A DNA stretch of 64,000 nucleotides from Streptomyces aurantiacus (GTDB taxonomy: Bacteria; Actinomycetota; Actinomycetes; Streptomycetales; Streptomycetaceae). Both the position numbers and the translations under genes were made by a program. Shown here piece after piece: positions 26,408 to 36,062 of the stretch. The first letter of the stretch is position 1; the number at the start of each line of letters is the position of its first letter. The notes below the pieces were generated by a model that was given only the letters and a program-made list of their open reading frames with translations, was not told the DNA's origin and ran no database searches. The DNA lies in NCBI RefSeq assembly GCF_027107535.1, contig NZ_CP114282.1:124001-188000 (forward strand), in the 5' to 3' direction.

Positions 26408-27796
26408 TCAGCACCCGCAATAATCCCTCCACGACATGGCGTCTACCCAGAATGCGTCGTTATCGAGCATTCGATTCTGGACATAGAACCGACCGAGGTC
26501 TCCCCCGATTCCTTCGTTATCCGCTTTGATCATGCTTGCCCTGGCACAGTTGGCCGGTCCGTTCGGGCGATAGGAGCCCTGAATGTGATTCTTTTTAGGC
26601 TCCTGATCGGGATAGCCTGGAACAAGCATGAACTGCTTACATTCGCTGCCCGAGGCGATTCCTAGCTGTGCCCCGCTCTCTTTGGTTCGAGCGAAGGGAT
26701 ATTCGTCACACTGAATCTGATACTTGCCGTCGAACCAATCCTCGACCTTGAATGTGCTATCGCATACCTTGTTTCGATTCTTCGTGGCCGTCGCATCGTC
26801 AGCCTCGCGACGCAGGGGCACACCTTTATCGTTATCCCTCCAGCGTCCTGGCTGCGTCTTGATGTAAAGTTGCGCGTTGTGGATGTAGTCACTACCACCT
26901 GGGTACTTTAGGTAGTCCACGACAAACGTCGGAAGAAAAGCTGGAACGATGCAGCCGATGGCTGTGCCGATTTGCTTATCACAGCGCACCTGCCAGGCGG
27001 CGGACTCATTGACGCCCCAGCTGTGACTGGCCTTGTGTCCACCCTGCGAGACCGTGACCTTGTAACCCAGCAGCATGGTGGCGTTACCGACCGGTTCCTT
27101 CCACACGCGGTTCCAGGTCCCCTCCAGCTCGGACAGGACGGTGACGGGAACCGGTCCGGTCCAGGGGTCCTCACCCTGCTGACACTGGGACGTGGGAGCG
27201 CAGTCTGAGTCGATCTCGACGTTAAAGCCTGCTGCAAGCGCGCCGGAAGCGCCTTGCACCTGCATGTAGAAGTCCTCATGGAACGATCCAGCCAGAGGCA
27301 GGGGCTTGCCGTCCACCTCGCGCGTGTTGACCTCCTGCTTGACCGTCAGGAACGCGATACCGAGCGGCGCTCCCGTCTCGGTATTGAGGAGCATCACCTG
27401 GAGCACCTGATTCTCGCAGATGGACACGCGAGTGACGTATACCTTTCCCGCCTCATTCTCGTCGCACCAGACAGCACTGTCTGCCGAGTCTGCGCTCGTC
27501 GAATTGAGACGCTTACGAGCTGTCGCAGCATCCACGATTTCGACGCACATCGCCTGCTTTTTACCGTCGGCGGCAGCCTCATGCTGTACTTCTTCACAGG
27601 TTTTTCGCTTTTCCGCATTGGCGCGGTTCGCTACGACACGCGCCCCGTTGAGGGCTGCTTCCCTTTCCTTCTGTAGAGTGGATGGTGACGTGCCAGATAG
27701 GCCAGCATCGTCGGGCGGCGTGGCGGCGGCCGCAGTCATTCCTCCCATGACCGTGAGCGCCACAGCAAACGCAGCGCTCCCTCGTCTGAATCTCAA
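26408..27796 (-). CDS. Secreted protein with NucA/NucB-type DNase domain
   Basis: I place the start at TTG 27796, eight bases after GGGAGGA, which gives a clean signal peptide (RFRRGSAAFAVALTVMGGMT followed by AAAATPP). The frame is open further upstream to 27892. The mature protein is about 430 residues and cysteine-rich. The central part has CQQGEDPWTGPVPV and a beta-rich region. The C-terminal ~120 residues hold CDEYPFARTKESG, the NucA/NucB signature with its Asp-Glu, and end YVQNRMLDNDAFWVDAM. Such enzymes are extracellular DNases. Base composition is lower in GC than average here. It could digest external DNA or act as a toxin. Confidence 0.7.
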   Translation of the reverse strand: MRFRRGSAAFAVALTVMGGMTAAAATPPDDAGLSGTSPSTLQKEREAALNGARVVANRANAEKRKTCEEVQHEAAADGKKQAMCVEIVDAATARKRLNSTSADSADSAVWCDENEAGKVYVTRVSICENQVLQVMLLNTETGAPLGIAFLTVKQEVNTREVDGKPLPLAGSFHEDFYMQVQGASGALAAGFNVEIDSDCAPTSQCQQGEDPWTGPVPVTVLSELEGTWNRVWKEPVGNATMLLGYKVTVSQGGHKASHSWGVNESAAWQVRCDKQIGTAIGCIVPAFLPTFVVDYLKYPGGSDYIHNAQLYIKTQPGRWRDNDKGVPLRREADDATATKNRNKVCDSTFKVEDWFDGKYQIQCDEYPFARTKESGAQLGIASGSECKQFMLVPGYPDQEPKKNHIQGSYRPNGPANCARASMIKADNEGIGGDLGRFYVQNRMLDNDAFWVDAMSWRDYCGC

Positions 27797-28039
27797 AACG
27801 ATCCTCCCGGTGACTGAAGTGACTGAATGCTGGGACCACGCGAATGTAATTCTCGAACTTTTCCGTGCGAACCGGAGCGGCGATTCGATCATAGTGGCGC
27901 CATCCGGTCAAGGACGAGGCGGCGATCAAGTCAGGAGGAATGGCTAAAATTAGACTTGCGAGATCTCGCTACATCTGGTGATATTCCAAATTAATTCCGA
28001 TCCCCTTAGGGCTTGCCGGGAATCAACACGTTGGTTTGA

Positions 28040-28495
28040 ATGCCGGCACCGCCCTCGGACCCGGAGGCCTGGCACGTCCGTGAGTTCCGCCGCGTCATCC
28101 ATCCTCTGACAGGACGAGCGTTGTCCGCTGGCTGGCAACGCAGCCTTGACGAAGCGGAGCGCCTTGCCTACGAGGCCGCCAAAGGCGATGCCCCGTACGC
28201 GCTGGCCCGGGTCGCCCTGATGCGGAAATGGCAGGGCGACGAGCAGGGCGCAGCCCGGATGTACCGGCTCGCCGTCGACGCCGGGCACCTTGGCGCTCTG
28301 GGAGGACTGGCCCGGATCCGCAACGAATCCCCGGCTGCTTACATGCGCCTCGGGTTCGAAACGGACGGCTCTCTCGCCGACCCGTGGACCTGGCAGGATC
28401 CGGACTCACCCCCGGATCGGCCCGAGAAGGGCACGGTCCCGGTCCCAGCTAGTGTCCCTGAGCGTGTGAAGACAGCTCAGGCGCAGACCAGTTGA
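28040..28495 (+). CDS. SEL1/TPR-like hypothetical protein
   Basis: A 151-residue protein. Helical repeats are visible in SLDEAERLAYEAAKGDAPYA, RVALMRKWQGDEQGAARMY and LAVDAGHLGALGGLARI, the spacing of SEL1-type repeats. The C-terminus is Pro-rich and disordered. It resembles short tetratricopeptide-like proteins of Streptomyces with unknown roles. High GC third positions support coding. Confidence 0.55.
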   Translation: MPAPPSDPEAWHVREFRRVIHPLTGRALSAGWQRSLDEAERLAYEAAKGDAPYALARVALMRKWQGDEQGAARMYRLAVDAGHLGALGGLARIRNESPAAYMRLGFETDGSLADPWTWQDPDSPPDRPEKGTVPVPASVPERVKTAQAQTS

Positions 28496-28564
28496 CTGAG
28501 CCCATTCCAACTTCAGGCGACAGCCAATCGGCGCTGTGTCACGGACGTCTGGTAGACCCTGGCT

Positions 28565-28936
28565 ATGACGTTCTTGGCGGTGGTCGAGGGTGATGCGGGC
28601 GGTTGGGGCATCGATCGGAAGGCGCTGACCGACGCGATCCGTAGCCGGTGGTCCGGGGTCGAGATCGACTCGCTGCACCGCAGCGAAGTGCGCAGCCTGA
28701 TATGGCAGTTCGAGACGGAGAACGGCCCCGGTGAGGCGTATCTGCACGAGGACGGTACCTGCCTGTACATGGACGTCTGGCAGGAAGACGCCATCTGGTT
28801 GGCGACCGTCTTCCGCGGGCTGACACCCATGGACCTCGACCTGGTGTTCTGCGATGAGGGTTACAACTTCGACGTTCGTCTGCAGGCCGGGACGACCGAG
28901 GCCGACTTGACGGACTTGGTGAATGCTGCGGGTTGA
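28565..28936 (+). CDS. Hypothetical protein (123 aa), immunity-like size
   Basis: Begins MTFLAVVEGDAGGWGIDRKA and contains GEAYLHEDGTCLYMDVWQED and a C-terminal LVFCDEGYNFDVRL. Alternating strands and helices and an acidic character are typical of small cytoplasmic immunity-type or antitoxin proteins. No toxin is adjacent; the next gene is a transposase stub. I do not recognise the family. Confidence 0.55.
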   Translation: MTFLAVVEGDAGGWGIDRKALTDAIRSRWSGVEIDSLHRSEVRSLIWQFETENGPGEAYLHEDGTCLYMDVWQEDAIWLATVFRGLTPMDLDLVFCDEGYNFDVRLQAGTTEADLTDLVNAAG

Positions 28937-28938
28937 TC

Positions 28939-29235
28939 TCAGCCCGTGGCAGCGAGCTGGAGGACCAGGACGGCTTGGACGAGGCTGGTGATCCGGGTCG
29001 TCGAGCAGCGGAGTTTACGGAGGAGGCGCCAGGACTTGAGGGTGACGATGGCCTGCTCTACCAGCGCGCGGATCTTCACATGGGACCGGTTGACGGCCTG
29101 CTGACCGGTGGAGAGGCTGTCCCATCGGCCGCGGTAAAAGAGACGGACCGTGCCGCCTGCACCCTGGTAGCCCTTGTCTGCCCAGCAGGTGATGCCGGCC
29201 TCGGTGAGTGCCTCGATGATGCCGTGCTCGCGCAC
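28939..29235 (-). pseudogene. 3' fragment of an IS5-type transposase
   Basis: Encodes the C-terminal ~98 residues of a transposase: ITCWADKGYQGAGGTVRLFY, then VEQAIVTLKSWRLLRKLRCS and a hydrophobic end. The N-terminal half and the catalytic aspartates before ADKGYQG are missing. It abuts a DNA-ligase remnant in the same orientation, so an insertion followed by deletion probably joined the two. Confidence 0.75.
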
Positions 29236-29249
29236 AGCCCGGGAAGTGC

Positions 29250-29581
29250 GCCGGCTGCTGTACGGCGGCCTGGAGGGCTGCGGGCCCGCGCGGGGGGAGC
29301 CGGTTCTGCAGCTGCTCGAACGCCAGACGCCCCGCGATGTTCCACACGATGAGTTCGCCGTCCAGGGCGGTGGCGTCAGGCAGCTGTCCGGCCCCGGCCA
29401 CGACCCCCGGGAAGGCGGGCGCCATCTGGGTGCCGCGCCGGGAGCGCAGCACCCAGATGGCCGCCGTCGACGGAGAGGGCGGCCGGAAGCCGTCCCACTT
29501 CGGCTCCGCGACGCAGGCCCGTGGCAGGGCGGGGCTGGGCACCGTCTGGGTGAGCATCGGCTCGGGCAGGGTCCACGTCAC
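29250..29581 (-). pseudogene. 5' fragment of an ATP-dependent DNA ligase gene
   Basis: From GTG 29581 the frame reads TWTLPEPMLTQTVPSPALP, then AEPKWDGFR, the ligase motif I with its adenylated lysine. After a frameshifted stretch come VLRSRRGTQMAPAFPGVVAG and LPDATALDGELIVWN, the next conserved ligase segments. The catalytic remainder is absent. A second copy of just the first ~30 codons lies at 39339-39435. Confidence 0.75.
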
Positions 29582-29638
29582 GGGGCATGCCTTCCACCCG
29601 GCCGCTGTGCCATCGCGCCGTTGAGCCGCACCCGCATC

Positions 29639-29676
29639 GGCTTTGCGCTCCCAGCCATGGCTGGGAGCGCAAAGCC
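29639..29676. repeat. Perfect 18-bp hairpin
   Basis: GGCTTTGCGCTCCCAGCC (29639-29656) pairs exactly with 29659-29676 across two bases. It lies just upstream of the ligase remnant. With no T-run it is not an obvious terminator and could be a leftover of a mobile element end. The next 250 bp to the acyltransferase gene hold no supported gene. Confidence 0.5.
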
Positions 29677-29928
29677 TCATCGATAGTGCGAGACGCCACC
29701 TGGTTAGCGAACCCGGGCGGCATCCCTGCGTCAGACGTGACCAGGAGGAGCGTAGGTGATGCCCGCGTCTCCGGCAGAGGTTGAGGTGAGGGCCACGACG
29801 AGGCCCACGCGTTGCTTCGGCGACAGTCGCGGCCGGGACGGATGACTTAGTCCGTGGAGCAGCGCCACAACGACTGCCCCAACCGCTACGGCGACCCCGA
29901 GGGCAGGGCGGTGCGGAACGGGCGCTCA

Positions 29929-31200
29929 TCACGGCGGCTGCATGTAGCGGGCCAACCTGCGGCCCAAGGCCTGGCCAGGCGCTTCAATGTAACGGTAGGT
30001 CAGCAGACACAGAGGCAGTAACACGGTGAAGAACGCCGCTTCGAGCGCGAGATTGTCCTGCCGCCGCCGGCCGATGGTGCTGTCGATCACCGCCAGCAGC
30101 ACAGGATGCATCAGATAGACCGAGTAGCTGATCGTTCCCAATCCGGTCAGTAGCCGCGGTATGCGCCGGCGGCGGGACAGCAGTCCGGCGGCGAAGGTGA
30201 GTACAGCCAGCAGGAATGCGACGATCCAGCCGCGCCGTGTGAAGTGCTCGTCGTCGCCGTACCAGTACGCGCTCCCCACGGCACAGGCGACAACCACGAC
30301 GGCGGTGTCGGCCGAATGGCGCCAGGTGCTCTGACCGTTGGCGGCGCGGTAGACGGCGGTGCCGAGGAACATCACGGCGAGGAACACCAGGCCCTCCCAC
30401 AGCGGGACCGTGCTGTTGAACGCGATCAGTGCGAGCGCCAGCACGCCGCCCAGCACGCCCCCGAACACCCGGAGCGCGGGTGATCTGGCGCTCGCACAGC
30501 AGATGGCGACCCCCATGGTGATCGAGGCGAAGGCGATCAGCGGGCCGCTGCCGGCCAGGCCGGACAGGGCAGAGGTCGGCAGTGCTACCCCTACCGTCAC
30601 GCTTACAGCGGCGAGCACGGCCAGGATGACCGCGACCGCCGCAGACTTCTGATGAAGACGGACCGTGAAGAGAGCGACAACGAGCAGATAGAAGGACATC
30701 TCGTAGGAGAGCGTCCACAGGATGAGCAGGAGACTGGGTGTCCCCAGCAACTCCTGGAGCATGGTGGCGTGGGCGACAGCCACGGCGGCCGCGCTCTGCT
30801 GACCGAAGTCACGCAGCTGCGCGATGCCCAGGAGGTTGAGGGCAAGGAGCACCGTGAGGACAGCCGCCCAGAGCGGGTACACGCGGAAGATCCGTCCGAT
30901 CCAGAACGTCCGGACGCAGCCCCGGCGCTCCAGCGACGCGGGGATGATGTAGCCGCTCACCAGGAAGAACACCATGATGCCGTACCGGCTGGTGTTGAAC
31001 TGCGGCATCAACTCCCGCCGGAAGTCGGCCATGAAGGTGTACGACGAGTGGTCGAAGACCACGACGAGTGCGGCGATACCGCGCAACGCGTCCAGCCAGC
31101 CCAACCGCGACGGACCTGCCGTCGCAATGGCATCCAGTAATCGCGATGCAATGGATGGCGGACGCGCCGGTGAGGCGGGCACGAGAGGTGGGGATTCCAT
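29929..31200 (-). CDS. Acyltransferase-3 family membrane protein
   Basis: A 423-residue protein with about ten TM helices. The N-terminal signature is present: LGWLDALRGIAALVVVFDHS (the R and H of the family), then GIMVFFLVSGYIIPASLERR and FWIGRIFRVYPLW. The C-terminal helix has SYSVYLMHPVLLAVID. Such enzymes transfer acetyl or other acyl groups to sugars or lipids at the membrane, for example in cell-surface or natural-product modification. It is transcribed alone, divergent from the WD40 gene. Confidence 0.85.
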   Translation of the reverse strand: MESPPLVPASPARPPSIASRLLDAIATAGPSRLGWLDALRGIAALVVVFDHSSYTFMADFRRELMPQFNTSRYGIMVFFLVSGYIIPASLERRGCVRTFWIGRIFRVYPLWAAVLTVLLALNLLGIAQLRDFGQQSAAAVAVAHATMLQELLGTPSLLLILWTLSYEMSFYLLVVALFTVRLHQKSAAVAVILAVLAAVSVTVGVALPTSALSGLAGSGPLIAFASITMGVAICCASARSPALRVFGGVLGGVLALALIAFNSTVPLWEGLVFLAVMFLGTAVYRAANGQSTWRHSADTAVVVVACAVGSAYWYGDDEHFTRRGWIVAFLLAVLTFAAGLLSRRRRIPRLLTGLGTISYSVYLMHPVLLAVIDSTIGRRRQDNLALEAAFFTVLLPLCLLTYRYIEAPGQALGRRLARYMQPP

Positions 31201-31432
31201 GCGTGGGCAGCGTCCTCTTCGGTGAGGTGTTCGTGGCGTTGTCGTGAGGCAGATGCCGGCGCCGGAAGGCAGGCCGCGCTGTTCACATCACCGAGTTCAG
31301 CGGCTGCAGCATTGTTCGGCAGTACCGATCCGGCGGCCGAACAATGACGGGGTACGCGAACCCTTCTGATGTCATGGAGACGCATGGGTGGCTGCCCGCT
31401 CTGGTGCAGGGGCGGCTGGAGGGGGTGAAGGT

Positions 31433-34400
31433 GTGGCGGGGCGTCGTGAGGTGCCGGTGGATCCGGCGGCAGGTCCGGTGCAGCGGTTCGCGTTCGGGTT
31501 ACGCAAGCTGAGGGCGGAGGCGGCCGGAATCACCTACCGGTCGCTGGCCCAGCGGGCGGGCTACTCGGTGACCACGCTCTCCCAGGCGGCGGCGGGCGAG
31601 CAGTTGCCGACGCTGCCGGTGGCCCTGGCCTACGTGGGGGCGTGCGGTGGAGACCTGGCGGACTGGGAGGCCCGGTGGAAGGAGGCGGTGGAGGAGTCCG
31701 CCGGTGACGGCTCCCGGGACGATGACGGATCGCTCACGCCGTACCGTGGCCTGGCACGATTCGAGACCGGGGACAGCAGACTGTTCTTCGGCCGGGAACA
31801 GCTCACCGCCGACCTGGTCGACCTGCTGCGCCGCCGGCGGTTCGCCGCGGTCTTCGGTCCCTCCGGCAGCGGCAAGTCCTCCCTGCTGCGTGCCGGCCTG
31901 ATACCCGCCCTACGGCAGGCTCAGGAGCCGGACCTGCGTCCGGCCACGATCCGTATCCTCACCCCGGGCGAACGCCCCGCCCGCAGCCACGCGCCCCTCC
32001 TCACACCCGCAACTCCCCGCGACGGCAGCACCGTCGCGGACACGTTCGTGATCGTCGACCAGTTCGAAGAGGTCTTCACCCTCTGCCACGATGCGGCCGA
32101 GCGCGCTCACTTCATCGATCTGCTGCTGACAGCCCAGCAGCCCGAAAGCCGCCTGCGGGTGCTGCTGGCCGTACGAGGCGACTTCTACGGCCGCTGCGCC
32201 GAGCACCGTGACCTGGCCGAGGCACTGCGCGATGCCAACCTCCTGGCCGGAGCGATGAGCCCGACAGAACTGCGTGACGCTGTCGTCAAGCCGGCCACGG
32301 CCGCCGGACTGACCGTGGAACGCGCCCTGACCACTCGGCTGGTCAAGGAGGTCACCGACGCGCCCGGCGGGCTGCCGCTGCTGTCCCACGCGTTGCTGGA
32401 GACCTGGCACCGCCGCCGCGGCAAGACACTGACCATGACGGGGTACGAGGCGGCCGGATGCCTGGACGGCGCGATCACCAAGACCGCCGAGAAGGTCTAC
32501 GGCCGGTTCACCGAAGACCAGGCGGCCGCCGCCCGCCGGGTGTTGCTGCGCCTGGTCGCCCCCGGCGACGGCACCCCCGACACGCGCCGTTCTGTCGAGC
32601 GCGCGGAACTGCCGGGCACCGGCGAGGACGACACCGGCCAGGTGGTGGAGGCACTCGCCGGGGCGCGGCTGCTCACCCTGGACGGCGGCACGGTCGAGAT
32701 AGCCCACGAGGCACTGATCACGACCTGGCCCCGGCTGCGCGGGTGGATCGAGGAGGACCGCGAACGCCTGCGTGTGCACCGGAACCTGACCGAAGCGGCC
32801 CACGCCTGGCAGGAACTGGGACGCGAAGAGGGCGCTTTGTGCCGGGGAAGCCGGCTCGCCGCCGCCCAGGAACACTTCGGCGGCGCAGCGCGCGAAGACC
32901 TGAACGACCTTGAGCACGCCTTCCTCGCCGCCAGCCGCAACCACGAGCAGAAGGGCCGCCGTCGGTACCGGCTGGTGCTCACCGCGGTCACCGCCGCCCT
33001 GTGCCTCGCCCTCGTCGCCGCCGGCCTCGCCGTGGGGCAGTGGCAGAGCGCGGTCACCGCCCAACACCTCGCCCAGTCCCGGCAACTGGCCGCCCAGTCC
33101 AGCGCACTGCTGGACTCCGACCCCGACCTCGCCTCACTGCTCGCCGTCCATGCCTACCGGACCAGCCCGACCCGCGAAGCCACCGCTGCCCTCTATGCCG
33201 CCGCGGCCCTACCGCTGCGCAAGCGCCTCACCGGCGGTACCAAACCCGTGGATTCCATCGCCCTCAGCCCGGACGGACACACCCTCGCCGCCAACAGCCG
33301 AGACGGCAAGGTGCGGATCTGGAGTCTGCCAGGGGGGCAGCTCCGACACACGATCGCCGGCTACGACAGCGGCGAAGTCATGGCGTTCAGCCCCGACGGA
33401 CGCACCCTCGCTGTCGCTGCCGTCCGTGGCGCCGACGGGATGGTAGGGCTACTGGATCCAGTCACCGGCAGGGAACTCAGAACCATCGCCGTCCCCGACG
33501 GCTCGGTACGCGGGATTGCCTTCAGCCCTGACGGTCGCTCCGTGGCCGTCTCCTCCGCGAGGGCTGTACGTGTGTGGGATGTGGCCACCCGCCGCCTACG
33601 GCACAGTTTCACCAGCGACCCAGAGGCGGTCGCATTCGGCCTGGACGGACGAACGGTCGCCGTGGCAGGCCGCAACGGACGGGTGCAGCTGTGGGACGTC
33701 GGCACCGGCCGCACCCGGACCGCACACGACAGCCAAGGCGAGGGCGAGGCGGTGGTCTTCAGCCCTGACGGACGGACATACGCGGATGTCCGCACCGACG
33801 GTTCGGTGCAACTGCGGGAGACGGCCACTGGCATCCTCCGGCGCACGATCAGGGATGCGCCCATCGGGTGGAACAAGGTGGCCTTCGCCCCGGACGGGCG
33901 GACCCTCGCCATCCCGGTTCGTGGGGACACGGTACGGCTGTGGAACACCGCCTCCGGCACGGCGCAGACCACCGTGGCCGCCGGGCATCACGGACGCGGG
34001 TCCTTGAAAGTGGCCCTCAGCGCGGACGGCCGCACCCTGGTCACCGGCAACTTGGACCCCACCGTCCGCGTTCACCGCCTTACCGCTGATCTACCGCAGA
34101 CCACTCTGCGAGGCCGTGCCAGCACGTCCGTTGACGACATGGCATTCAGTTCGGACGGACGCACGGTGGCCACGGTTCACCAAGGCCCGCCCGGCCGTGG
34201 GGCGGTACGGCTTTGGGATGTCAGAACCGGTGATCATGCAGCCACACTGGCGCTCGACACCGGCCTGGCACTCCGGGGAAAGCAGCTGCCTTTCCCGGGT
34301 TGGCGCCTCGGAGCTGTGGGATTCAGCCCGACAGGGCGAGCCCTGGCCGTCAGGGCCATAAAGAACGGTGGGGTGATCGAGGTCCGGGACGTCGCCACGG

Positions 34401-35125
34401 GCCGTCTTCTCAAAAGCCGTGCCCTGGGCAGCAGCAGGGCGGCCCTCAGTCCTGACGGGACGCGGCTCGCCATCGCCGGCGGGAAGGGGTCGGTCAGGAT
34501 CTGGCACCTTTCAACCGGTGCACTGCACACCGTCCACACCGACCACGGCCGATCCGTCAGAACGTTGGAGTTCAGCCCGGACGGCCGCACACTTGCCGTC
34601 GCAGGGATCGGGGCCAGCGACGAACAGGTCACGCTGCTCGAGTCCGCAACCGGCCGCACACAGAACTCCATCAAGCCGAACGGCGGCCTGCAGTCCCTCG
34701 CGTTCAGCCCGGACGGGCACACCCTGGCCACGGCAAGCGGCAGCAACGGAGTCGTGAAGACGTGGAATGCGCGCACCGGCCGGCTGCAAGACAGCTTCCG
34801 TGTCGGCAGTGCGGTGGCGTCGCTGGCTTTCAGCTCCGATGGACGCACCCTGGCCGCAGGCAGCGTACGAGGAGTCCAGCTGTGGGACCTCGCCACCAGT
34901 CAGATCAGAAGCACCCTGCCGGCCAGCCCGCTGCCATCAGTGGCGTTCAGTCCGGACGGACAAACCCTGGCCATCAGCACGGGCAGCTCCGTCGGGCTGT
35001 GGAAAGCCGACCTGCCCGACCCGGCCCGCGCAATCCGCAACATCTGCCAGGCCATCGACACCACTCTCACGCCTCTGGAACAGTCCCGCTATCTCCACGG
35101 CCAGTCAGCTGAAACCGGCTGCTAG
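31433..35125 (+). CDS. XRE-HTH / nSTAND1-type NTPase / WD40 repeat protein
   Basis: About 1230 residues from GTG 31433 (GGAGG upstream); the frame is open to 31388. Residues ~15-75 form an XRE-type HTH (YRSLAQRAGYSVTTLSQAAA). A novel-STAND NTPase follows: LFFGREQL, Walker A FGPSGSGKSSL near 140-150 and Walker B TFVIVDQFEEVF. A single TM-like helix lies at about 511-532 (LTAVTAALCLALVAAGLAVG), then from about 600 to the end many WD40 blades with the repeated AFSPDGRTLA motif. Proteins of this plan are widespread in Streptomyces and are viewed as signal-sensing switches, some in defence. The blades would sense and the HTH may self-associate or bind DNA. Confidence 0.85.
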   Translation: MAGRREVPVDPAAGPVQRFAFGLRKLRAEAAGITYRSLAQRAGYSVTTLSQAAAGEQLPTLPVALAYVGACGGDLADWEARWKEAVEESAGDGSRDDDGSLTPYRGLARFETGDSRLFFGREQLTADLVDLLRRRRFAAVFGPSGSGKSSLLRAGLIPALRQAQEPDLRPATIRILTPGERPARSHAPLLTPATPRDGSTVADTFVIVDQFEEVFTLCHDAAERAHFIDLLLTAQQPESRLRVLLAVRGDFYGRCAEHRDLAEALRDANLLAGAMSPTELRDAVVKPATAAGLTVERALTTRLVKEVTDAPGGLPLLSHALLETWHRRRGKTLTMTGYEAAGCLDGAITKTAEKVYGRFTEDQAAAARRVLLRLVAPGDGTPDTRRSVERAELPGTGEDDTGQVVEALAGARLLTLDGGTVEIAHEALITTWPRLRGWIEEDRERLRVHRNLTEAAHAWQELGREEGALCRGSRLAAAQEHFGGAAREDLNDLEHAFLAASRNHEQKGRRRYRLVLTAVTAALCLALVAAGLAVGQWQSAVTAQHLAQSRQLAAQSSALLDSDPDLASLLAVHAYRTSPTREATAALYAAAALPLRKRLTGGTKPVDSIALSPDGHTLAANSRDGKVRIWSLPGGQLRHTIAGYDSGEVMAFSPDGRTLAVAAVRGADGMVGLLDPVTGRELRTIAVPDGSVRGIAFSPDGRSVAVSSARAVRVWDVATRRLRHSFTSDPEAVAFGLDGRTVAVAGRNGRVQLWDVGTGRTRTAHDSQGEGEAVVFSPDGRTYADVRTDGSVQLRETATGILRRTIRDAPIGWNKVAFAPDGRTLAIPVRGDTVRLWNTASGTAQTTVAAGHHGRGSLKVALSADGRTLVTGNLDPTVRVHRLTADLPQTTLRGRASTSVDDMAFSSDGRTVATVHQGPPGRGAVRLWDVRTGDHAATLALDTGLALRGKQLPFPGWRLGAVGFSPTGRALAVRAIKNGGVIEVRDVATGRLLKSRALGSSRAALSPDGTRLAIAGGKGSVRIWHLSTGALHTVHTDHGRSVRTLEFSPDGRTLAVAGIGASDEQVTLLESATGRTQNSIKPNGGLQSLAFSPDGHTLATASGSNGVVKTWNARTGRLQDSFRVGSAVASLAFSSDGRTLAAGSVRGVQLWDLATSQIRSTLPASPLPSVAFSPDGQTLAISTGSSVGLWKADLPDPARAIRNICQAIDTTLTPLEQSRYLHGQSAETGC

Positions 35126-35467
35126 TCGGCCGCGCGATAGGACCTCGCTTCAGGGTCTCCTTGGCGTGCTGACTGTCCGTGGCTGCGGCGCCCAAGGGCC
35201 AGGGTGAGTACTCAGGTGCTGAGTCGTTCCCGACAGATGTCCTGCAAATGCGATACCTGTCGTAGCCAGCCTCAAAACACCAGCTAAAGAGGTTCAATGA
35301 CCGGGGTTACGGGCTGGCCAGGAACCGGCACTCCACTCCTGTGACGGTTCGGTCGGTGGTTCACCGTGCCGTGCTTTGCGGTGTGGACCTCACGTCCCGG
35401 CCTGTGAACGCCCGTTCGTGTGCTTTGGCGGTGTGGCGCCGTAACTGCTTCGGCCCTATGGCGTGCC
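35126..35467. other. Spacer after the WD40 gene
   Basis: No supported gene. A short inverted repeat ACTCAG/CTGAGT near 35208-35222 lies about 85 bp after the WD40 stop. The last ~50 bases may hold the start signals of the pentapeptide gene, whose frame is open from GTG 35420. Confidence 0.35.
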
Positions 35468-35656
35468 ATGGGGAAGGTGACCAGGAACATTGGCGTCGGA
35501 CGGCTCCGGCGGATCGCAGATCGGCGTGCTGCTGAACGACGACGGCGGCAACGGAACCGGCGTTTGGCCGCGAGTGGTCCCACAGGCGGCAACCGCATGC
35601 AGTGGGTCGGATTGGTGGCGGTCAGCTTGCCGGGGCTGGCTGCACTAGGCCGTGTT

Positions 35657-35986
35657 TTAGAACGGGCTGGTCTGCCGAGTTGGCTGTCCGGGGAAGTCGC
35701 GGGCGGCCAGCCAAATGATGAGGTCGCCTGCGATCCGGCCGATGCTGGTGTCAGTGGTGACCTCGTGTTCGCGGCGGGCGGTGTCGCGGCGGACGGTCTC
35801 GTAGCCGCCTTCGTCGAGGACGGCCACGGAGGCGAACCAGGCGGGGTCGTCCTGGTCGGGCTGGATGACGACGAACGTGTTGTCCGCGTCGTTCAGTTCG
35901 CTGATGAGGTCGAACAGGGCGTCCTCGGACGGGTCGTCGATGTGATGGCCGTTCTCGCTGTCGGCGCAGTAGTACTCAGCCGCCAT
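35657..35986 (-). CDS. Passenger protein inside the IS element (109 aa)
   Basis: From ATG 35986 it reads MAAEYYCADSENGHHIDD, then LFDLISELNDADNTFVVIQP and a C-terminal IAGDLIIWLAARDFP. The acidic alpha/beta composition is typical of small Streptomyces proteins annotated as Imm1-like immunity proteins, though I am not certain of the family. It ends nine bases inside the terminal repeat of the IS, so it travels with the element. Passenger genes are unusual in simple IS5-type elements. Confidence 0.65.
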   Translation of the reverse strand: MAAEYYCADSENGHHIDDPSEDALFDLISELNDADNTFVVIQPDQDDPAWFASVAVLDEGGYETVRRDTARREHEVTTDTSIGRIAGDLIIWLAARDFPGQPTRQTSPF

Positions 35987-36062
35987 TGGTCCGCTGTCTC
36001 CCTTGTGCCGACGTGCTGCGGGTTGCCGCCGCCAGGATGGCATGCGGTGCGGAAGCGCCAAG

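Noticed and set aside
28939..29235. Complete IS at the transposase fragment
   Set aside because: No N-terminal half and no matching terminal repeats; only a 3' stub fused to a ligase remnant.
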